Part shown: positions 58,539 to 64,000 of the stretch, in pieces
How positions within the stretch are numbered: the stretch's first letter is position 1
Layout: every line of letters starts with the position of its first letter
Assembly: GCA_022457155.1 (NCBI GenBank)
Contig: JAJGOT010001129.1
Span: 1 to 64,000, forward strand
DNA from: Cladopsammia gracilis
Lineage: Eukaryota > Cnidaria > Anthozoa > Scleractinia > Dendrophylliidae
Direction: 5' to 3'
DNA: 64,000 nt
Translations under genes and position numbers: made by a program
The notes under the pieces: model-generated
What the model saw: the letters and a program-made list of their open reading frames with translations, nothing else
The model's database searches: none
What the model was told of the DNA's origin: nothing

Positions 58539-58794
58539 CTCCATGCTCGCACCGACTACAAGAGTACTAGTTCTTCTCGACATATGCTCATATGATTGAC
58601 AGATGTCACAACACTACACTTACCGATCCAATTCCACGTCTGACGTCATGTAAACACACGTAAGTGGGTTCGTTTAAGGTCGACCAAAGCCTTCGAATCT
58701 ACATTTTCCATGTGCTCATCAACTACATAAACGTGGATGGTATAGGTCTAGTTGTATGACATCGCATGTCCGATACCTAGTTATGTAACAGTAG

Positions 58795-58864
58795 GTCCTT
58801 GCACAGTAACCAGTTACAGGACTTGCATCCAGGAATATTTATAGCATGCTGAGCTGCAAGATCT
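58795..58864 (+). pseudogene. degenerate LRR exon, 70 bp
   Basis: Two bases short near ATTTATAGCATGC and followed by ATAACT, with no GT donor. Not usable as an exon. Confidence 0.7.
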
Positions 58865-58920
58865 ATAACTAAGTTATCTTTATTCAGCTACATTTTTTTA
58901 TTGTGTTCAACCCCTGCAAG

Positions 58921-58992
58921 ATTATTGTCAAGCAACCAGTTAAAGGAATTGCCTCAAACAGTTTTTAGTAACAACACCAAGCTGGTATTCCT
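58921..58992 (+). CDS. LRR exon, 72 bp
   Basis: Reads LLSSNQLKELPQTVF; acceptor CTGCAAG, donor GTAAGT; phase 2. Confidence 0.78.
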
Positions 58993-59033
58993 GTAAGTAG
59001 AACATTTTGTAAGTGTCTCAACTCCGCTCATAT

Positions 59034-59582
59034 CTCAAGCATGTTAAGGCATGGGCTGTCCTTTGATCTTAGACCCCCTAACCCCCCCCCCCCCCCCCCC
59101 CCCCCCCGCGAAGGAAACTATTTTTTCTAGTAGGAGTAATGTTCTTTTGGTCTTAACGACCATAAAAAGTGCAAACAGAAATATTTCAACGTCCTTAAAC
59201 CTTTGAGTGTTAACAACTGTGGTCACGTGACTGATGACGTCATAATTATGGGAAAAAGAGCAATCTGAAACGGGCCAAGAATGGTTTATTGTGGCGGCCA
59301 AATAACCATGCGGTATTTATTGGCTTGGTGCAAGATACAATCCGTGTCCTGTATGGAGAAATATCTTCTTTCATTAAGAAGTTATTAAAAGTCACGTGAC
59401 CTATTTTTGAAAATTACTCTTTTACGGTAAATCGCAGTCAGCCATTCAGGACACTAATTTAAGGACATCAAGTTTTATGTTATTACCAAGTTTGAGGTTG
59501 TTTATGTATATCTTTTTAAAGTAATGACTCTTGACGGATTTTATGTAAATTAGGCTCTGCGTTATGCCTTAACATGCTTGAG
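59034..59582. mobile_element. 549-bp MITE with TAT target duplication
   Basis: Ends CTCAAGCATGTTAAGGCAT and its perfect complement, flanked by TAT on both sides. A C homopolymer (about 59084-59106) lies inside. A 3-bp T-A-N duplication is compatible with PIF/Harbinger-type MITEs (inference). Confidence 0.75.
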
Positions 59583-59766
59583 TATTAGTATTTGTCATGT
59601 CAAACTGTCGAAGCATTAAAATGGTAGCAGGTTTCAAATGACACGAAGGAGAATGTCGCCCAATTGAAACTCCCAGTTCTCATAGGTTTAGTTTGACCTT
59701 TTGATGCACAATAGCAAGGTAAATCCTGCCTCAATTTTCTTCGTATATTCCGATATTTCTTGGTAG

Positions 59767-59838
59767 GAAATTGCACAGTAACCAGCTACAGGACTTGCCT
59801 ACAGGAGCATTTAGTAACAACACTCAGCTGCATAAGCT
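59767..59838 (+). CDS. LRR exon, 72 bp
   Basis: Reads KLHSNQLQDLPTGAF followed by SNNTQLHK; acceptor GGTAG, donor GTAAGT. Confidence 0.85.
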
Positions 59839-60312
59839 GTAAGTAGAACTCTTGTTCAGCTATAAACATTGGTTTTGGAAAGAGAAAACGTCGGAATTGG
59901 TAGTAATGCTGTGACCCAATTGCTTTACAAATGCTGAAAACACATGAAACAAGCGGCATTCATGCAAGTGTCCCAATGACTTCTGTCGAATATTGTGTCT
60001 ATCGCTAATTGTTTCACAGACGGAACGAAATGAGTTACAGATCATCAGAAAACTGCCTGGTTTGTTATCCATAAGTAGTTTGAAAAGTAAATTTTTTTTT
60101 GTCAACAACTTTGTTTTTTAACGTTTTTTTTTTGTTGTTGTCAAAAATATTTTGTAATCGACAACTAGATAGACCTGGATAGTTATCGATAACGATTCCC
60201 CTTGTCTGTCGAGTTGCCTGTCGATTTAATCGAACGTTAATAAATCATATCATACCACGTGATAGGGATAGTCAAGTTCCTTTGATGTGAATTTATATAA
60301 TTATGTCTGTAG

Positions 60313-60384
60313 ATATTTGTCCCATAACCAGTTGGAATATTTATGGTCCAGGATTTTCAATAACAATAGAGAGCTACAGTTTCT
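60313..60384 (+). CDS. LRR exon, 72 bp (divergent)
   Basis: Reads YLSHNQLEYLWSRIF followed by NNNRELQF; acceptor CTGTAG, donor GTAAGC; phase 2. Confidence 0.78.
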
Positions 60385-61744
60385 GTAAGCACGAAAACAC
60401 TTTCAACCAATTAAATTATTCAGAATGTTTCTTCTTTTCTTGTACACATAGTAAACGAAGTTAATCTCTCTAAAAAAACTCATGCCAAACATTGAGTAGA
60501 AACCGTGTCAGCTCGTCTAAAGAGAAATCAATATTGTAAAACTACAGAGTAACGTCTCTTTTCCTTTTGATCAAGTTAAACTGAAAAGCATGCTGTTTCT
60601 CGATACTTGGTTGAACCAAATGTTATCACGTCAAACAAATCCATACTCAACCTTGGCTCTGGCTACCTGCGCTTGGAACCGGTAGTATGTTATTTTTACT
60701 CGGGCCAGTAGACGCCGAGTCAAGATTTGCCCCCGCTTTTTTTTTTTTTTTTTTTTTTTTTTGCTTTTCACCTTCCTCGAGCCCACGAAACTTAACCTGA
60801 CCAAAACGCCTTAGGCAACCGACCACGCGGAGAAAATTGGATTCTTCTCTGCAATTGAATGTGCTGTTGCCTTTTTACATATAAGTGCTTGCCCTCGATT
60901 CACATACATTACGCATACACATCGTTACTATCAAAGCAACTTGATCGATAAACAAGGTCGACCCTACTTCTATTTGAATATTTGTTTCTTTATTTAGTGT
61001 CCCCAATTAGTGCTCGCGCGCTAAATACCTTGACACTTAAATAAAGTTATTATTATTATATATATATATATACCGTCGTCAAAATAGAGACACTGTATTT
61101 GCTTTTAGTTTTGATTGCTTTTGTATTCGTTTTAATGGTCGAATGTGATTATTTTAGTTTTACAACAGTCACTTAATTGACATGCTGTGTGAAGCAAATA
61201 TAAACCACGTGCACATTCTGAAATCAGTGCAAACTAAGAAATTTCCTGAAATGATGTAGAATTTTGAATAACAACAATCCGCAGAAGATACAAGACAGTG
61301 CTCTGTTTCGTGGCTTGTCGAACTAAGAGGAATTGGAAGTGAAAAACGTTTTCTAGAGAGATAATATTGAGTACATAAATTAGCGATAAGATATCCTGAC
61401 TTCCTTTCGTGTAAATTGAACTGAGCTACCCATCCTTAAAGGCCCACCTTCACTCAAAATGCTGTGCGCGCCACTTTCTGTGTTGAATTTTGAGTATCAT
61501 GAAATTCACGCTTGAATGCATGCAACCAATCAGATCATGCGCAAAAACAAACGACCGCAACATCTTTTGGCCGATGACTTTAATACATCGTTTCATCTAG
61601 TATCTTATCACTAACTTTTGTTCTCGATGATTACTTTAGCAAAAAGTATACTAATTCTACTCTAACTGAAGAACTGATTATTAATTTTAATACTAGATTT
61701 CCAAGATTTTCACATTGCAAACCGCATACTCATTTTGTCCGTAG
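60385..61744 (+). other. long LRR intron
   Basis: Contains a T homopolymer near 60737-60762 and a TA microsatellite near 61057-61073. No gene seen. Confidence 0.5.
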
Positions 61745-61816
61745 ACATTTACAGGACAACAATATCACGAAGCTAGCTCCTGATGTGTTTACGAATTTGA
61801 CCAGCCTGGAAACACT
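61745..61816 (+). CDS. LRR exon, 72 bp (distinct subfamily)
   Basis: Reads HLQDNNITKLAPDVF followed by TNLTSLET; donor GTGAGT. Unlike the NNTQLQ type, it resembles ordinary LRR receptor repeats, so it is probably one of the ancestral, non-amplified exons. Confidence 0.84.
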
Positions 61817-62332
61817 GTGAGTGACGTCCGTAAATTGACTAAAATTCCGAGAGCAACTCTGAGGTCTGAGGCAAAAGAAGGGAGGCACCCCCTCCCTAAT
61901 AGGTCGCGTTTTGTCCTCTTTACCAGTCTCTCGTGTAGCCCTTTACTCGGCCTTACATTTTATACTTTACTTACTCGGCTTTACTTTATGGGTGAAGCTT
62001 AATTGTAGTGAACTGGGATATCCTTTCACAAAGTGGCTTTTCTTTTAGTTATTCTTGCCAAGATTCCACGCTTTTAACCCTTAGATGCACAAATTGGCTG
62101 CAAAGTAATAAAAGTCTACAAAAACATACTAAAATGATCTTGTATGGTAATCGTTACTGAGAAAAATTAAACAAACACTTAAAACATTTCTGGATTAAGT
62201 TATCAATGTTTAAAGTCAGGGCATGCACTTTCCCCCTCTCCCCCTCGGTCTGAATAAGATTCCAAAAAGTTAAGCGTATATTTCTTAAGCACTAAGAGTA
62301 GATTAATTTAAATTCTTAACTTTTATTTTTAG
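61817..62332 (+). other. LRR intron, no gene seen
   Basis: Ordinary AT-rich intron ending in a TTTTATTTTTAG acceptor. Confidence 0.5.
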
Positions 62333-62404
62333 GGATTTGTCTGGCAACAAAATGCAAAGTTTGCCACCAGGGATATTTACCGGCTTAGCTAAGCTAATAT
62401 GGCT
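62333..62404 (+). CDS. LRR exon, 72 bp (distinct subfamily)
   Basis: Reads DLSGNKMQSLPPGIF followed by TGLAKLIW; strong acceptor, donor GTAAGT. It is the last exon seen; the gene continues beyond the window. Confidence 0.86.
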
Positions 62405-64000
62405 GTAAGTAGTGATCAGATTAGCAAGTTAACTTATTTGAACAAATAAATAAAACAAATAAAAGTAATAAATAAATTGTTGTTGTTGACATTACTGATA
62501 CTGGTGGTTCATTCGTTTAGTTCATATTGTCAGTGAGTTCAGCCAGTCTATTCCGGTTTATCTGTTCTGCTGATTTCGGTGAGAAGTAGTTTGTTCTCAG
62601 GTAGCTGTTGGCATCGGTTGCAGTAATGTTTTTTCTAAGTAAACTGATGGAAATAAAAAAAAAACATGGATCGAAATGGACTAATCACTGCATGACTTGG
62701 GTTTCAACAGCGAATAACATTATGGCTAAACTGACCAATGGTAATAACGGCCAGACATTAATACCATCAATTGACGATCAGTTTCAATTCACACGAATCT
62801 AAAGATTACTTAGGCTTAGGTCACGGTCGAAACGTCAGTCATTGCAACAACATTTTTGTCTCAAATAGGCCAACTTTGAGGAAAGAAAAAAAAGTAGATT
62901 ACGTTCTTGACCATAACTTAAATTGAAAAATTATGAATCAGTGGAACATGGACTTCAATTTTTTGTATAAAAAACGGGTCGAAAATTTCATTTCATAGCG
63001 GAGCACTCGCCGGGCCAAAGGCCCGGCTGCGCAGCCCCATACACATAGAACCCATGCCCATCATATTTCATGGTCATGGCTAGCGGAATGTTTCACGGGC
63101 GCATCAGTTCGTCCGCGCCACGCCGTTGGGCATGCTAGCTCGGTAAACACTTTAAAAGTTGGATCATTCGCAGTGTTTAGCGGAGCACTAAAGTCGTTAT
63201 TTCCCTGCTTTTTTTCGCGGTTTGCTACTTAAGACAGAGATACTAATTAAGGGATACTCAGAAGCCGCTTTAGTGGAAAAAGAAGAGCTTTCAGGGATAA
63301 AATCTTGCTTCGAGGAACCCTCATACGTTTTTATCAATGCAGGGCAATGCGGGAAGATGCCTTGTTTTTATTACGGATTTTAGAACCGAAGAAGCGGAGT
63401 TTTAACGAATTTCCAAGCAGTCCAGTGACTTAAATGTAAAATGAATCACATTTTTCGATGGGAATTTATGTTGATATCAATTTTTGATTGACTTTTCCTT
63501 TGTGTTCTCTTAAGTTTTAGAGACATGTTTATGAAACGTGCTGAAATTAAGTCGTGTTGTTATCTTGAATTTCATCGAGGACAGCTCTGCCTTGATGCGC
63601 TATAAATGGTACATGTTTTGCTTTCAAACATAAACTAATGGAGATTTGAATAAAATTTTTCGAAGAAGATTGTGTTGTCCATTTTTATGTGTTTGTTCAT
63701 TCATTACATAGATTGAAAACCGATTTTATGTAAACAAAACAAGACTTAGATTTTCTGTCTTCAATCGCGTCGCCTTATGCAAATATGTTTGTGTATTTTT
63801 GCAATTTTAATTTCCAAATCAGTTTCTTGGGCAATTTTTGACAAACAAAAACTGTATTTTATTCGGAAAGTAGTCGTACTAGTTATTCTAGACAGAGAAA
63901 AGCTGTTTTTGTGAACTTTTGTACGGTCTAAATGTACTGTGCAGACGGCCGCGTAATACAGTAAAAACCCGCGTGAAACAACCTACATTTTTTGAAGTCT
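62405..64000 (+). other. intron or intergenic sequence with a common foldback repeat
   Basis: A short palindrome GCCGGGCCAAAGGCCCGGC at 63009-63027 sits in a dispersed-looking repeat (GCGGAGCACT start, about 62998-63200). No exon is seen to the end of the window. Confidence 0.5.

Overview
The window is nuclear DNA of an animal, most likely a cnidarian (stony coral, anemone or relative). It is AT-rich and intron-rich, dense in mobile elements, and carries retroelement and Polinton types known to be common in cnidarians. The species cannot be fixed from the sequence. No bacterial operon, rRNA or functional tRNA was seen.

The backbone is one plus-strand leucine-rich-repeat (LRR) locus that enters at base 1 and is still running near 62.4 kb. 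I count 37 intact 72-bp exons. Each encodes exactly one 24-residue LRR and is bounded by phase-2 introns, so any exon can be skipped without losing frame. Three more exons are truncated copies and two are degenerate. Neither the start nor the end of the gene is in the window. A 4.83-kb block of this locus is present three times in tandem (3095-17583). Its breakpoints lie inside LRR exons. Each copy carries seven usable exons, a broken exon, a small minus-strand reading frame with a HIRAN-like pattern, a tRNA-like SINE and a long hairpin.

After the triplication the locus is split by a tyrosine-recombinase-type (Ngaro-like) retroelement remnant with split direct repeats (17660-41372). A complete Polinton/Maverick (18732-38898; 20,167 bp) has jumped into that remnant and is flanked by the 6-bp duplication GGCGTG. 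The Polinton keeps open frames for protein-primed DNA polymerase B, a candidate ssDNA-binding protein, a packaging ATPase, a fibre-like protein, penton and major capsid proteins, two or three minor virion proteins, an adenovirus-type cysteine protease, a DUF5679-like zinc ribbon, a PLA2-like domain, a chromodomain integrase and a VLTF3-like late transcription factor. Its genes fall into two classes by start context: TAAAATG (virion genes) and AAAGAAAATG (regulatory genes). The zinc-ribbon, PLA2 and integrase frames are joined by two textbook-looking -1 frameshift cassettes. The two ends are 409-bp repeats whose central part has the same orientation at both ends, a flip/flop arrangement.

From 41.4 to 64 kb the LRR exons continue among later insertions: a 51-bp minisatellite open on both strands, a PAT-like tyrosine-recombinase retrotransposon with the reverse-transcriptase core deleted (45565-50045), several foldback or MITE elements, and a broken Ty3/gypsy element. 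Region 51.8-53.5 kb is a local exon duplication in which one copy carries a 671-bp TTAA-flanked foldback element that the other lacks.
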